Shown piece after piece: positions 1 to 8,521 of a DNA stretch of 64,000 bases; position 1 is the first letter of the stretch; each line of letters opens with the position of its first letter. A program made the translations under genes and the position numbers. The stretch lies in the NCBI RefSeq assembly GCF_018141405.1, contig NZ_CP058648.1:3173875-3237874 (forward strand), given 5' to 3'. The notes under the pieces are model-generated. The model was not told where the DNA came from. It saw only the letters and a program-made list of their open reading frames with translations, and did not search any database. The DNA comes from Serpentinicella alkaliphila (GTDB lineage Bacteria; Bacillota; Clostridia; Peptostreptococcales; Natronincolaceae).

Positions 1-341
1 TCAGCGACTTTATTTGCACCTCCAATATGCCCAGAAACAAGACTAATGGCATATTTTCCAGAGTCATCGCATACAACTACTGCAGGATCTGTTAATTTAG
101 AGTTAAGCCATGGTGCAATACTTCTTACGGCTATTCCACTGGACATTATCATTACTATCTCTTTATACTCCACAAAAACATATGCCATAAAATCCTTTAA
201 ATTCCCTTTTATCGGGTAGATATTTGGAGTACCAGAGTTAATATATTTTTCCAGAGTATATAAATGACCTGAGGAAGCTTCCTGTATTTTAAGTCCCAGT
301 CTTAACCCATCCTCTGTAATTGATAATATGGCCCTCTTCAT
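1..341 (-). CDS. cbiG: Cobalt-precorrin-5A hydrolase CbiG, N-terminal part (cut by window edge)
   Basis: Reading the minus strand from the ATG at 341 gives MKRAILSITEDGLRLG, then a segment ending in SSGIAVRSIAPWL, VVVCDDSGKYAISLVSGHIGGAN, which is the conserved N-terminal half of CbiG. CbiG opens the ring lactone of cobalt-precorrin-5A and releases acetaldehyde, a cytoplasmic step of anaerobic corrin synthesis. The start overlaps the stop of cbiF by 4 nt (ATGA), so the two are translationally coupled. The C-terminal part lies beyond the left edge. Its place at the end of a run of cbi genes supports the call. Confidence 0.9.
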   Translation of the reverse strand, partial: MKRAILSITEDGLRLGLKIQEASSGHLYTLEKYINSGTPNIYPIKGNLKDFMAYVFVEYKEIVMIMSSGIAVRSIAPWLNSKLTDPAVVVCDDSGKYAISLVSGHIGGANKVA

Positions 342-1090
342 TTTGTTCCACTCCTATACATATGTGTAAAACAAGCATCATATAGCTTCGACATTTCATA
401 CTCAGAGTTTAGAAAATCACCTACTAATATTTGAGCAAATCTATCTATATTTTCAGCCTTAACCTTATCGGCTATATCCTTAAGTGTTCCTCTTAAAATT
501 TTTTCATCAGGCCAAGTTGCCTTATAGACAACTGCCACTGGTGTCTCTTCACTGTAGCCTACTTTAAGTTGCTCTACTACCCCTTCTATATCCTGAATAG
601 AAAGAAAAATAGACATAGATGCCCTATGCTTTGATAATTCATCTAACCTTCCACCTTCAGACTTTCCTGTTCGTCCCTCAAGCCTAGTTATTATTACTGT
701 TTGGCTTACCCCTGGTAAAGTAAACTCTGCTTTTACTCGAGACGCAGCTGCTAAAAATGAACTAACCCCGGGTATTATTTCATAAGGTATGTTTCTTCTA
801 TCAAGCTCATCCATTTGCTCCTTTATAGTTCCGTAAATAGATGGATCACCAGTATGTAGCCTAGCTAAAGTCTTCCCTTTATTATGACTTTCTTGCATTA
901 CCTCTATCACTTGATTGAAGTCCATTGAGGCACTATCATAAATTTCTACATCGGATTTGCAGTAATCTAATAGTTTCTTACTTACTAATGAACCTGCATA
1001 AATTACTACATCAACCACCTGAAGTCTTTTCATGCCCTTCACCGTAATAAGCTCCTCATCACCGGGGCCAGCCCCTATAAAATATACCAT
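338..1090 (-). CDS. cbiF: Cobalt-precorrin-4 C11-methyltransferase CbiF
   Basis: A 250-residue member of the tetrapyrrole SAM-methyltransferase family. It has the N-terminal GAGPGD loop (residues 6-11), the GDPSIYG motif (81-87) and the PGVSSFLAAA segment that follows it. The YAGSLV and LHTGDPSIYG context is typical of CbiF/CobM rather than CbiH or CbiL. It methylates C11 of cobalt-precorrin-4 with S-adenosylmethionine. Length is normal. Only one base separates its start from the cbiL stop, and it overlaps cbiG by 4 nt, so it is part of one long operon. Confidence 0.93.
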   Translation of the reverse strand: MVYFIGAGPGDEELITVKGMKRLQVVDVVIYAGSLVSKKLLDYCKSDVEIYDSASMDFNQVIEVMQESHNKGKTLARLHTGDPSIYGTIKEQMDELDRRNIPYEIIPGVSSFLAAASRVKAEFTLPGVSQTVIITRLEGRTGKSEGGRLDELSKHRASMSIFLSIQDIEGVVEQLKVGYSEETPVAVVYKATWPDEKILRGTLKDIADKVKAENIDRFAQILVGDFLNSEYEMSKLYDACFTHMYRSGTK

Positions 1091-1091
1091 T

Positions 1092-1787
1092 TTAATACTC
1101 CTTCCGACTAATTACTATGGATAAATACTGTTTACCTTTCTTTAAATGCTCTTCTATACTATGCACTACTTCACAACCTTCTAATCCGCACCTTTTTACC
1201 ATAACACTGTTATCTATGAGCCCTTTTTCATTTAATATATTTATTAGCTTTTCACTATGGTTAAAAACCTTCAGAAAGGCTTGTCCTCCACTAACATCAA
1301 TAGCTCTATTAATAAGCTCTTCATCTGCAGTGGCTGGTATAATTGATAGTATCTCTTCTCCAGTTACCAAGGGTTTATTTAACAGAGCTGCTGATGCACA
1401 AAAGGATGTAATTCCCGGTATAGTTTCCACTTCTACCTCTGAGTCCAAATTCTTTAAAATATAGCTATATGTACTGTATACAGATGGATCTCCGAGGGTG
1501 ATAAAGCCAATATCCTTTCCATCCGCAGCATAGGACTCCACTACTCTAGCAGCCTTTTTGCCCACTTCATACATTATTTCCGTATTATTTACCATTGGAA
1601 ACTCCATATATATAATCTCTGCCCTAGGATTTATAAAATCTTTAGCTATTTCATATGCAATACTTCCGTTACTTTTCTTAGCCTCAGGGATAATTAATAA
1701 ATCTATATTTTCTAATACCCTCACTGCTTTTAAAGTTAATAGTTCCTTATCTCCAGGACCCACTCCTATACCATAAAACTTACTCAA
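1092..1787 (-). CDS. cbiL: Cobalt-precorrin-2 C20-methyltransferase CbiL
   Basis: A 231-residue SAM-dependent methyltransferase with the GVGPGD loop (residues 8-13) and GDPSVYS (99-105). The LTLKAVRVLENIDLLIIPEA stretch is typical of CbiL/CobI. It adds the C20 methyl that later allows ring contraction. The start is a TTG codon at 1787-1785. Its Shine-Dalgarno is a run of nine G residues (minus strand, 1802-1794) placed six bases upstream, which is unusual. It lies 17 nt behind cbiT in the cbi operon. Confidence 0.92.
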   Translation of the reverse strand: MSKFYGIGVGPGDKELLTLKAVRVLENIDLLIIPEAKKSNGSIAYEIAKDFINPRAEIIYMEFPMVNNTEIMYEVGKKAARVVESYAADGKDIGFITLGDPSVYSTYSYILKNLDSEVEVETIPGITSFCASAALLNKPLVTGEEILSIIPATADEELINRAIDVSGGQAFLKVFNHSEKLINILNEKGLIDNSVMVKRCGLEGCEVVHSIEEHLKKGKQYLSIVISRKEY

Positions 1788-1793
1788 TCAATT

Positions 1794-1802
1794 CCCCCCC
1801 CC
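1794..1802 (-). promoter_or_regulatory. Poly-G9 ribosome binding site of cbiL
   Basis: Nine consecutive G residues on the minus strand, six bases before the TTG start of cbiL, form the only visible Shine-Dalgarno in the 17-nt gap between cbiT and cbiL. Homopolymeric G tracts are prone to slipped-strand length change, which would alter the spacing to the start codon. That such change happens here is inference. Confidence 0.6.
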
Positions 1803-1804
1803 GT

Positions 1805-2383
1805 TCATTTTAGAGCACTTATTATATAAATTGGATTTTGTGCCTTCATCATCCAACCAGGGACAGTAGCAGCTTTAGATATATTGACATTTATGCACTC
1901 AATATCTTTAAATCCCTTTTCTGATAAAATCTTTAAAAGATTGTATGTACTTTCTAATAAAATAGTATTTGCTACAACTATTCCACCTGTTTTAAGATGT
2001 TTATGTACATAGTCCACTATTTCAACTATATTTTTACTACCCCCACCTATAAAAATCCTATCAAAGGCAGTAGTTGGTAAAGCCTCTGGGGCTTCTCCCT
2101 TTATAATATTCACATTATTTAGCTGAAATCGTTCAACATTCTTATTTACTAACTCAATAGCCTCTTCATTACTATCTATACTGTATACTAATCCATTCGG
2201 ACAAAGTAGGCCCATCTCCACAGTAACACTACCTGTACCACACCCTATATCTAGCACTACTAAATCTTCAGTTAATTTTAGTTTACTTAAAGATATTACC
2301 CTAACTTCCGTTTTTGTTATTGGTACATTACCTGTAATAAAGTATTCCTCAGGTATACCTGGTGTTCTATAATTCCAACTCAT
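1805..2383 (-). CDS. cbiT: Cobalt-precorrin-6B C15-methyltransferase (decarboxylating) CbiT
   Basis: About 192 residues when started at the second Met (2383), where the sequence MSWNYRTPGIPEEYF matches the usual CbiT N terminus; an upstream Met at 2404 would add seven unrelated residues. It has a class I methyltransferase fold with VLDIGCGTGSVTVEM as the SAM-binding motif I and the IFIGGGS motif. It methylates C15 and removes the acetate carboxyl from ring C. The start overlaps the end of cbiE by 4 nt. In many genomes CbiE and CbiT are fused (CobL); here they are separate. Confidence 0.92.
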   Translation of the reverse strand: MSWNYRTPGIPEEYFITGNVPITKTEVRVISLSKLKLTEDLVVLDIGCGTGSVTVEMGLLCPNGLVYSIDSNEEAIELVNKNVERFQLNNVNIIKGEAPEALPTTAFDRIFIGGGSKNIVEIVDYVHKHLKTGGIVVANTILLESTYNLLKILSEKGFKDIECINVNISKAATVPGWMMKAQNPIYIISALK

Positions 2384-2994
2384 CTTTCTATCACCACCAC
2401 ACATAAGTCACTAAATTCCATACTTTTTATTGTTTCAGGACTTGAAATAGTAATTCTTTCATCATCATATGAAAGATTTTCTCCAATTATCATCCTCATA
2501 TTGCAATACCCGTTTTCCAACAGGTTTGTGGCAATTACAGAAGGGGTATTCTTTTTATCGGTGAGAAATAAAACACCTTCCCTTTTATTGAAATCTATGT
2601 CATCAAATATTCTTCCATGAAGACTAAGTAACTCGAAATTTTTCCAGCTCTTTTTTAGTTTCGAAAATAGATATTGAAAAGAGCTTATTCCAGGTATGAC
2701 AGTTAACTCTGATTCATCAAATTTACTAATAAAGGCATCTAAAAAACTGTAGAAACCTGGATCACCTGAAACTGCAATACATACTTTTTTAAATGTTCTC
2801 AAATATTCTACTTTTTCGATCATATCCTTTATTCCGGAATCAAACTCTAATACTTCCTTACCTAAATGCTCAAAAGTTTTGAGGTTTCTTTTACCTGCTA
2901 CTATTAGATCGCAGTCCTCTATTGCTTTCAAAGCTATTGGTGTAACTAATTCTAACGCTCCAGGTCCAATGCCCACTATAGTAATACTATTCAT
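2380..2994 (-). CDS. cbiE: Cobalt-precorrin-7 C5-methyltransferase CbiE
   Basis: A 204-residue tetrapyrrole methylase with the VGIGPG loop (residues 7-12) and SGDPGFYS (76-83). The AIEDCDLIVAGKRNL segment is characteristic of the CbiE/CobL N-terminal domain. It adds the C5 methyl group. It overlaps cbiD by 8 nt upstream and cbiT by 4 nt downstream, so translation along this part of the operon is tightly coupled. Confidence 0.93.
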   Translation of the reverse strand: MNSITIVGIGPGALELVTPIALKAIEDCDLIVAGKRNLKTFEHLGKEVLEFDSGIKDMIEKVEYLRTFKKVCIAVSGDPGFYSFLDAFISKFDESELTVIPGISSFQYLFSKLKKSWKNFELLSLHGRIFDDIDFNKREGVLFLTDKKNTPSVIATNLLENGYCNMRMIIGENLSYDDERITISSPETIKSMEFSDLCVVVIER

Positions 2995-4108
2995 GAGCTA
3001 ACACCTCCATAATACTATCGACTTTATTACTTTTTGCAAGTAACTTTTTCATTGAAAACATGGCAACTCCAATACTTAAAGAGCCAAAAACATACTCTTC
3101 ACACCTTAATGCGCATTTGTCTACCAAAGTGATGTAAATATCTTCAAAATCTTCGCTTTCAATAATTTGTATTGCCTCCTCAGTTGTCCTACACTCCATT
3201 ATTTGTACAAGTTTATGCTGTGGACATCCCATAATTCCAAGATATGCTACCAAGATTTCCATTCTAGTATCACTTACTCTACTGTGAGTATAAAATATAC
3301 CCCCTGCAGGTTTGACTAATTTTCCGATATGTCCTGCTAATATAACTCGCTTAAAGCCCAGCTCACTACATTTCTCTAGAGCAAATCCAAGATAATTACT
3401 TATCTTTACGATCTTATCTTCTTTTATATTTAGCCATGTCTTAGAAAAAACTTCACCGTAATTTCCTGGCACTAGCACTATACTACTTAATCCCACTTCT
3501 TTTTTGTAATTTAATTCTAAAGCAAGAGTATCTTTAATGGCATCTTCTGACATAGGCTCCACAATACCCGTTGTTCCTAGTATAGAAAGGCCTCCCACTA
3601 TTCCTAGCCTTGGATTAAATGTCTTCTTTGCCAGCTCTTCTCCAGCTGGTATTGAAAGCTCTATTTCAATACCAGTGCCCTTGGGTAAAACCTCTGAAAC
3701 TTCCTTTTTTATCATAACCATAGGAATAGGATTTATAGCTGGACTACCTGGCTTTACTTGTAAGCCCGGCATAGTTACAATTCCTATTCCTTTTCCTGAG
3801 ATTATTTTTATTTCCTTAGTTATTACTTTTCTTACTTTTGCATAAACATGTATTCCGTCTGTAATGTCTGGATCGTCTCCTGCGTCCTTAATAATATAGC
3901 AGGTTGCATATTCTTCTGTAATAACCGGGTCATTTACATCTAGTTTAAGCTTCCAGCCCTTTGGAGTATCAATTTCTACTTGTTCTAAAATTCTATCATT
4001 AAATAACATATATACCGCTGCCTTAGCCGCAGCTGCAGCACATGAGCCTGTAGTGAAGCCAGTCCTAAGTTTTTTACCATTTTTCATAACAAATTTACTA
4101 TTATCCAA
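2987..4108 (-). CDS. cbiD: Cobalt-precorrin-5B C1-methyltransferase CbiD
   Basis: A 373-residue CbiD. The diagnostic N-terminal motif TGFTTGSCAAAAAKA sits at residues 16-30, and the central TVPKGTGIE-like segment, NPRLGIVGGLSILGTTGIV and GHIGKLVKPAGG are present. It methylates C1 of cobalt-precorrin-5B in the anaerobic pathway. It overlaps cbiC by 8 nt and cbiE by 8 nt. Length and motifs are normal and nothing suggests a defect. Confidence 0.95.
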   Translation of the reverse strand: MDNSKFVMKNGKKLRTGFTTGSCAAAAAKAAVYMLFNDRILEQVEIDTPKGWKLKLDVNDPVITEEYATCYIIKDAGDDPDITDGIHVYAKVRKVITKEIKIISGKGIGIVTMPGLQVKPGSPAINPIPMVMIKKEVSEVLPKGTGIEIELSIPAGEELAKKTFNPRLGIVGGLSILGTTGIVEPMSEDAIKDTLALELNYKKEVGLSSIVLVPGNYGEVFSKTWLNIKEDKIVKISNYLGFALEKCSELGFKRVILAGHIGKLVKPAGGIFYTHSRVSDTRMEILVAYLGIMGCPQHKLVQIMECRTTEEAIQIIESEDFEDIYITLVDKCALRCEEYVFGSLSIGVAMFSMKKLLAKSNKVDSIMEVLAHE

Positions 4109-4736
4109 GGCTTTTATTTGCCTCCCTCAAAATAGCATTTACAATAGCTACTCCTATTGTACTTCCACCTTTTCTACCCCTAGTAATTATACAAGGTATT
4201 TCTGTATTCCATAGCTCATCCTTAGATTCAGCTGCTCCTACAAAGCCCACTGGAACTCCAACTACAGCTATAGGTTTAATTCTATTATTTTTATACAGCT
4301 CCATAATTCTATATAGGGCTGTTGGTGCATTGCCAATGATAAAAACGATATTTTCATTTAATTTTCCTGCGATGTCAACAGCTGCCATAGAACGGGTAAT
4401 ACCTTCAGTCTTCGATACGTCATAGGCCTCCTTACTGTCTACATAACATTCAATCTTTATTCCTAATTCATTAGATAGCTTTTTACTTATTCCTGCTTTA
4501 ATCATATTAGTATCGCTAACTATTGTACAGCCTTCCTTAAAGGCTTTTAATAGCAATTGTTCAACCCCTAATTTAAACTCCAATAAGTGCACATATTCGA
4601 AATCAGCAGTCGTGTGAATTACCCTTTTAATTATATCTCCGCTCAATCCGATTACATTTTTGTCTCCTAAAAGCTCACTGATTATGTCAAAGCTCTTTTC
4701 CTCAATTAAATTAGGATTTTTAATATACTCAAACAT
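4101..4736 (-). CDS. cbiC: Cobalt-precorrin-8 methylmutase CbiC
   Basis: A 211-residue CbiC/CobH-family protein. The RVIHTTADFEYV motif puts the catalytic histidine at residue 41. VSDTNMIKAGI, IGNAPTALYR and VGVPVGFVGAAESK follow in the usual order. It moves the methyl from C11 to C12 to give cobyrinate (hydrogenobyrinate in the aerobic pathway). It begins 5 nt after the cbiX stop and overlaps cbiD by 8 nt. Confidence 0.95.
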   Translation of the reverse strand: MFEYIKNPNLIEEKSFDIISELLGDKNVIGLSGDIIKRVIHTTADFEYVHLLEFKLGVEQLLLKAFKEGCTIVSDTNMIKAGISKKLSNELGIKIECYVDSKEAYDVSKTEGITRSMAAVDIAGKLNENIVFIIGNAPTALYRIMELYKNNRIKPIAVVGVPVGFVGAAESKDELWNTEIPCIITRGRKGGSTIGVAIVNAILREANKSLG

Positions 4737-4741
4737 ATCCC

Positions 4742-5095
4742 TTACTCCTTAATAGAATTTACAACTATATTAATCAGCTCTTCTCTTACTCCTATTGGTT
4801 CTAACATTCTAAACATTATTCCAGGATGTTTTTGTTCTGCTTCCCCTATCATTTGAGGTATGTCTTCATTTATATGTACACCTGAAAATAGAAAGAGTGG
4901 ATAAACCGTAATTTCAATAATCCCCATATCTTCCAGTTTTTTTATTACATCAAAGAAACCTGGTTCTGCAAGTTCCATAAATGCTCCTTCTACTACTAAC
5001 TGTGTCTTCTCTCTAACCTTATCTACTACTTGTATAAACTGACTTTGAGCTTCCTTATTTCTGCTTCCGTGTCCTATAATAATTATTCCTTTCAT
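4742..5095 (-). CDS. cbiX: Short sirohydrochlorin cobaltochelatase CbiX
   Basis: About 117 residues, starting MKGIIIIGHGSRNKEA. The start at 5095 is chosen because an AAGGAG Shine-Dalgarno lies about seven bases before it; the ATG at 5101 is too close to it. The GHGSR histidine and a second histidine in LFSGVHINEDIPQ are the metal-handling residues of the family. It inserts Co2+ into sirohydrochlorin, the entry to anaerobic corrin synthesis. This is the short single-domain form, half the length of the two-domain CbiX, and should act as a homodimer. It is the first gene after the cobalamin riboswitch. Confidence 0.9.
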   Translation of the reverse strand: MKGIIIIGHGSRNKEAQSQFIQVVDKVREKTQLVVEGAFMELAEPGFFDVIKKLEDMGIIEITVYPLFLFSGVHINEDIPQMIGEAEQKHPGIMFRMLEPIGVREELINIVVNSIKE

Positions 5096-5260
5096 GGCCA
5101 TACTCCTTTATGAATTTATTAAATTACTTAATATTGCTCTTATTTCTATATCAAAACTATTGTACCAGAATGTGGATTGTATATACTACTACCATAGAAT
5201 CTTGATTTACAGATTAATAGTTTTAGCGAAATCCTTGTAACTAAATACCTAGATGATAGA

Positions 5261-5300
5261 CAAAATAAAAAACCTCTCGTCAAAAACTAGTCGAAAGGTT
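5261..5300 (-). terminator. Intrinsic terminator, expression platform of the cobalamin riboswitch
   Basis: On the minus strand AACCTTTCG (5300-5292) pairs with CGAGAGGTT (5279-5271) and is followed by TTTTTTATTTT. It lies between the riboswitch aptamer and cbiX. Effector-bound aptamer would be expected to favour this hairpin and stop transcription. Confidence 0.8.
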
Positions 5301-5369
5301 ACAAATACGCAGAAGTAATCCTGTGTATAATGTCACCCCCTATCGCTCGTAGAGTTTAATTGGTGATAT

Positions 5370-5536
5370 GGTTCAGGCAGGTCTTCTGGCTTAAGTTTCA
5401 TTGTTCCCCAAACCTTCCCAGTTTCCCAGTGGCTTACTTGAAGAACTCTTCTATTACAGTGGCGTGACCGCGTGGGCTTATACCCATCTTCCCTTTTCAC
5501 TGATTCATAACTTTTCTTATAATCAGCACCTGTCCA
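5370..5536 (-). promoter_or_regulatory. Cobalamin (B12) riboswitch aptamer
   Basis: Minus-strand landmarks in order: ACAGGTGC near 5533, GGGAAGATGGG, CACGCGGTCACGCCACTG, then the B12 box AAGTAAGCCACTGGGAA near 5438-5422, GGGAAGGTTTGGGG, and the closing AAGCCAGAAGACCTGCCT (5393-5376). These are the conserved blocks of the adenosylcobalamin riboswitch. It lies upstream of cbiX, with a terminator between, so it controls the entire cbi operon. Confidence 0.95.
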
Positions 5537-5559
5537 TTTATTTAGTTTTAATACATTTT

Positions 5560-5588
5560 ATTATATATTACTACTTGCTAAATATCAA
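5560..5588 (-). promoter_or_regulatory. Promoter of the cbi operon
   Basis: Minus strand TTGATA (5588-5583), a 17-bp spacer, then TATAAT (5565-5560). Transcription would begin near 5553, about 20 bases before the riboswitch. This is a near-consensus vegetative sigma factor promoter. Confidence 0.75.
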
Positions 5589-5729
5589 TTTATTATGTAG
5601 TTAAAATATCTTACTCAAATCTCTAGAATACAATACTTTCTTATATGTTATACCCATATTCTCATATAAATATTGATTTCTAGTTTAAATCGACTAACAT
5701 AAGCTACAGAATACTAATTTATTAATTAG

Positions 5730-5762
5730 AAAAACTTACACTTTCAATTGTGTAAGTTTTTC
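5730..5762. terminator. Bidirectional terminator-like hairpin after xylB
   Basis: AAAAACTTACAC and GTGTAAGTTTTT form a 12-bp stem with an 8-base loop. Flanking A and T runs suit both strands. It lies downstream of xylB (minus); nothing converges from the left, since the cbi promoter points away. Confidence 0.65.
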
Positions 5763-5874
5763 GTTAGAAACTATTATACTTTAAATCATCTATAGGTGGT
5801 CTACAGATGTATTTATGATGAAAACTACTTGTTACTAAAACATATAAATAGTTTATTTTTTATCCTAAGTTATA

Positions 5875-7350
5875 TTAATTGTTTAGTTGTTTAAATAACT
5901 CTTTTGTCGCAGGATATATTTTTCTAAATTTATCATACTTTTTGTTATATATTTCAGCATTTTTTGCATTAGGTGCAATGCTATCAGTTATATTAATGTA
6001 TTTACTACAAGCTTCCTCTACTGTATTAAACAACCCAAACCCAACTGTAGCTAATATGGCTGCTCCATAAGCAGGACCATCATTAGTGTTTAGTTTATTT
6101 ACTGTTACGTTTAGTACATCAGCAATTATTTCACACCAAAGTTCACTTCTCGCTCCACCGCCATTAATACTAATGCTATCAATTGCAATTCCCATTTCTT
6201 TTATTATTTCAAAGGTATCTCTAAGTGAAAAGGCTACACCTTCCAGTACTGCTCTAGTCATATGCTTTCTTTCATGAATCATATTAAGTCCAATAAAGGT
6301 CCCCCTGCAATTAGGATCGTTATGTGGTGTTCTTTCACCCATTAAATAAGGGAGATAAAATACATTGTCATCTACTTCAGCCTCTTTCGCTTCTTTTAGT
6401 AGTTCTTCATAGTTTTCCGTTTTAATTATAGTTTCTATCCACCACTTAAGAGATGCAGCCGCAGCAAGTGTTACTCCCATTAGATGATATTTTCCATTTG
6501 CATGACAGAAAGAATGTAGACTATTGTTTTCATCTACAAAGAATTGTTCATTTGACGTGAAAACAACACCTGAAGTACCAAGGGATAATGAACAGGAGCC
6601 TGGTTTAACTACTGCGCCACCTACAGCAGCAACAGCCTGATCTCCACCGCCAATCACAATTTTCACATCATCACGAAGTCCTAACTCAGCTGCTAGATCA
6701 GATTTTATATTAGCAACTACCTCATAAGATTCAAGTAGCTTTGGTAATTGGCTCTCTGAAACACCTAAGACCTCAAGCATTTCTAAAGACCATTTTCTAT
6801 TTTTCACATCTAAATACAAAGTGCCAGATGCATCAGACATATCCGTTGCAAATATTCCTGACATTTTATATGCAATGTAATCCTTAGGAAGCATTATTTT
6901 CTTTACGGCTTTAAAATTCTCTGGCTCATTTTCCTTTAACCATAATACTTTTGGAGCAGTAAAACCTGGTAATGCTAGATTCCCTGTCCAGCTAGATATC
7001 TTCGACTGTCCTACTACATTATTTAAATACTCACACTCTTTCTCGGTCCTTTGGTCATTCCATAGTATTGCAGGCCTTATAGTTTTGTCATTCTCATCTA
7101 GAGTAACCATTCCATGCATTTGACCACTAAAACTTATAGCCTTAACTTTACTTTTATCTAAATCATCCAAAAGCTCATTAAGTCCTACTATACATTGCTC
7201 CCACCAATCCTCTGGATTTTGTTCAGACCAAAGAGGTTTTGGAAATGATATAGGATATTCTTTACTGACTGATTTGACAATTTCACCATTTTCATTTATT
7301 GCAATTATTTTAACTGAGGTTGTTCCAATGTCTATACCAACAAAATACAT
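5875..7350 (-). CDS. xylB: Xylulokinase (FGGY family)
   Basis: A 491-residue FGGY carbohydrate kinase. DIGTTSVK (residues 7-14) is the N-terminal phosphate-binding loop. SGQMHGMVTLD, AILWNDQRTEKEC, LPKDYIAYKMSG and GGGDQAVAAVGGAV follow as in XylB, and FINGGGARSELW-like sequence closes the C-terminal lobe. It should phosphorylate D-xylulose to xylulose 5-phosphate for the pentose phosphate pathway. It is the last gene of an operon whose polyol dehydrogenase would supply xylulose. Other FGGY substrates, such as D-ribulose, cannot be excluded from sequence alone. Confidence 0.88.
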   Translation of the reverse strand: MYFVGIDIGTTSVKIIAINENGEIVKSVSKEYPISFPKPLWSEQNPEDWWEQCIVGLNELLDDLDKSKVKAISFSGQMHGMVTLDENDKTIRPAILWNDQRTEKECEYLNNVVGQSKISSWTGNLALPGFTAPKVLWLKENEPENFKAVKKIMLPKDYIAYKMSGIFATDMSDASGTLYLDVKNRKWSLEMLEVLGVSESQLPKLLESYEVVANIKSDLAAELGLRDDVKIVIGGGDQAVAAVGGAVVKPGSCSLSLGTSGVVFTSNEQFFVDENNSLHSFCHANGKYHLMGVTLAAAASLKWWIETIIKTENYEELLKEAKEAEVDDNVFYLPYLMGERTPHNDPNCRGTFIGLNMIHERKHMTRAVLEGVAFSLRDTFEIIKEMGIAIDSISINGGGARSELWCEIIADVLNVTVNKLNTNDGPAYGAAILATVGFGLFNTVEEACSKYINITDSIAPNAKNAEIYNKKYDKFRKIYPATKELFKQLNN

Positions 7351-7378
7351 TTTTTCCCCTCTTTTCTGATTTGGGTAT

Positions 7379-8419
7379 TTACTTAATTTTAATTACAGCT
7401 TTAACTACGTCACTAGCGTTTCCTGCAACGAAATCAAAGGCTTCCTTAGTTTTGTCAAACTCAAACTCATGACTAACTATATCTTTTACATTTAATGATC
7501 CACTTGCGATAGCATTAATTGCAGTCGGATATAGATTTCTGTAACGAAAAACAGTTTTAATTTCTGCTTCTTTACCCATAAGCTTCATAAAGTCAAATTC
7601 AACTTCGTCTTTAGGTGTCATTCCAACTAATACTATTGTTCCGCCACGTCTAACTACATCTACAGTTTGTTTTAGTGTTATTTCTGCCCCAGCAGTGTCA
7701 ATTACTACATCTGCACCTCTGCCATTTGTAAGTTCTGCAATTTTCTCTATTACATTAGTAGTTTTAGCATTAATAACATGAGTTGCGCCAATTTTCTCAG
7801 CCACTTGTAATCTATTCTCTAATACATCAACAACAATCACATTAGAAGCACCTTTAGCTTTAGCTGAAAGTAATGTTACAAGGCCGATACAACCAGTTCC
7901 AAAAATAACTACTGTATTTCCTAGTTTAACTCCACCTTGGTCAGTTGCATGTAACCCCACTGCTAATGGTTCTACTAAAGCCCCTTCTGTATTTGAAACA
8001 TTTTCAGGTAGCTTAAAGCACATATCTTCTGGATGAGCAACATAGTTAGTAAATACACCGTGGTAAGGAGGTGTTGCAAAGAACTCCACATCTGTACAAA
8101 GATTGTATTTACCACTCTTACAGAATTCACATTTTCCACAAGTTTTACCTGGTTCTAAAGCTACTCTATCACCAACAACAAGATTTTTTACATTTTTACC
8201 AATCTCTACAACTTCTCCGGCACACTCATGGCCTAAGATAAAATCTCCTTCAACAACAAAACTACCGATTTTCCCATGTGTATAGTAATGAACGTCAGAT
8301 CCACATATACCAACTACATCCACTTTAATAAGTACTTCATTTTCTTTTATTTCAGGCATCGGAACATCTTTAACTACCATATTGTTAGTACCTTGCATAA
8401 AAATTGCCTTATTACACAT
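7379..8419 (-). CDS. Zinc-dependent polyol dehydrogenase (xylitol/sorbitol/L-iditol type)
   Basis: A 346-residue medium-chain dehydrogenase. Catalytic zinc ligands lie in VGICGSDVHYY and GHECAGEV; four structural-zinc cysteines are in CGKCEFCKSGKYNLC. The Rossmann motif reads GTGCIGLV, with VDVLENRL after it, which suits NAD+. The family oxidises polyols at C2 to ketoses. With xylulokinase 28 nt downstream, xylitol or D-arabitol to D-xylulose is the likely reaction. It follows the substrate-binding protein gene, separated by a hairpin that may lower its expression. Confidence 0.85.
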   Translation of the reverse strand: MCNKAIFMQGTNNMVVKDVPMPEIKENEVLIKVDVVGICGSDVHYYTHGKIGSFVVEGDFILGHECAGEVVEIGKNVKNLVVGDRVALEPGKTCGKCEFCKSGKYNLCTDVEFFATPPYHGVFTNYVAHPEDMCFKLPENVSNTEGALVEPLAVGLHATDQGGVKLGNTVVIFGTGCIGLVTLLSAKAKGASNVIVVDVLENRLQVAEKIGATHVINAKTTNVIEKIAELTNGRGADVVIDTAGAEITLKQTVDVVRRGGTIVLVGMTPKDEVEFDFMKLMGKEAEIKTVFRYRNLYPTAINAIASGSLNVKDIVSHEFEFDKTKEAFDFVAGNASDVVKAVIKIK

Positions 8420-8464
8420 TAAGATTGCCCCCTTAATTAATTATATTTTTATCCTTATATTAAA

Positions 8465-8499
8465 ATTGGTACGCATACCATTGCTAGCTGCGCACCAAT
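8465..8499 (-). terminator. Hairpin between binding-protein and dehydrogenase genes
   Basis: Minus strand ATTGGTGCGC (8499-8490) pairs fully (one G-U) with GCGTACCAAT (8474-8465), then TTTTAATAT. With only a short U run it is more likely a partial terminator or 3' end stabiliser, which would keep binding protein above downstream enzymes. Confidence 0.6.
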
Positions 8500-8521
8500 T
8501 ATATTGAAATTCAAACCTTAC

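Noticed and set aside
5401-5604. Plus-strand open frame of 67 codons
   Set aside because: It lies over the cobalamin riboswitch and its promoter on the other strand; no ribosome binding site or family resemblance.
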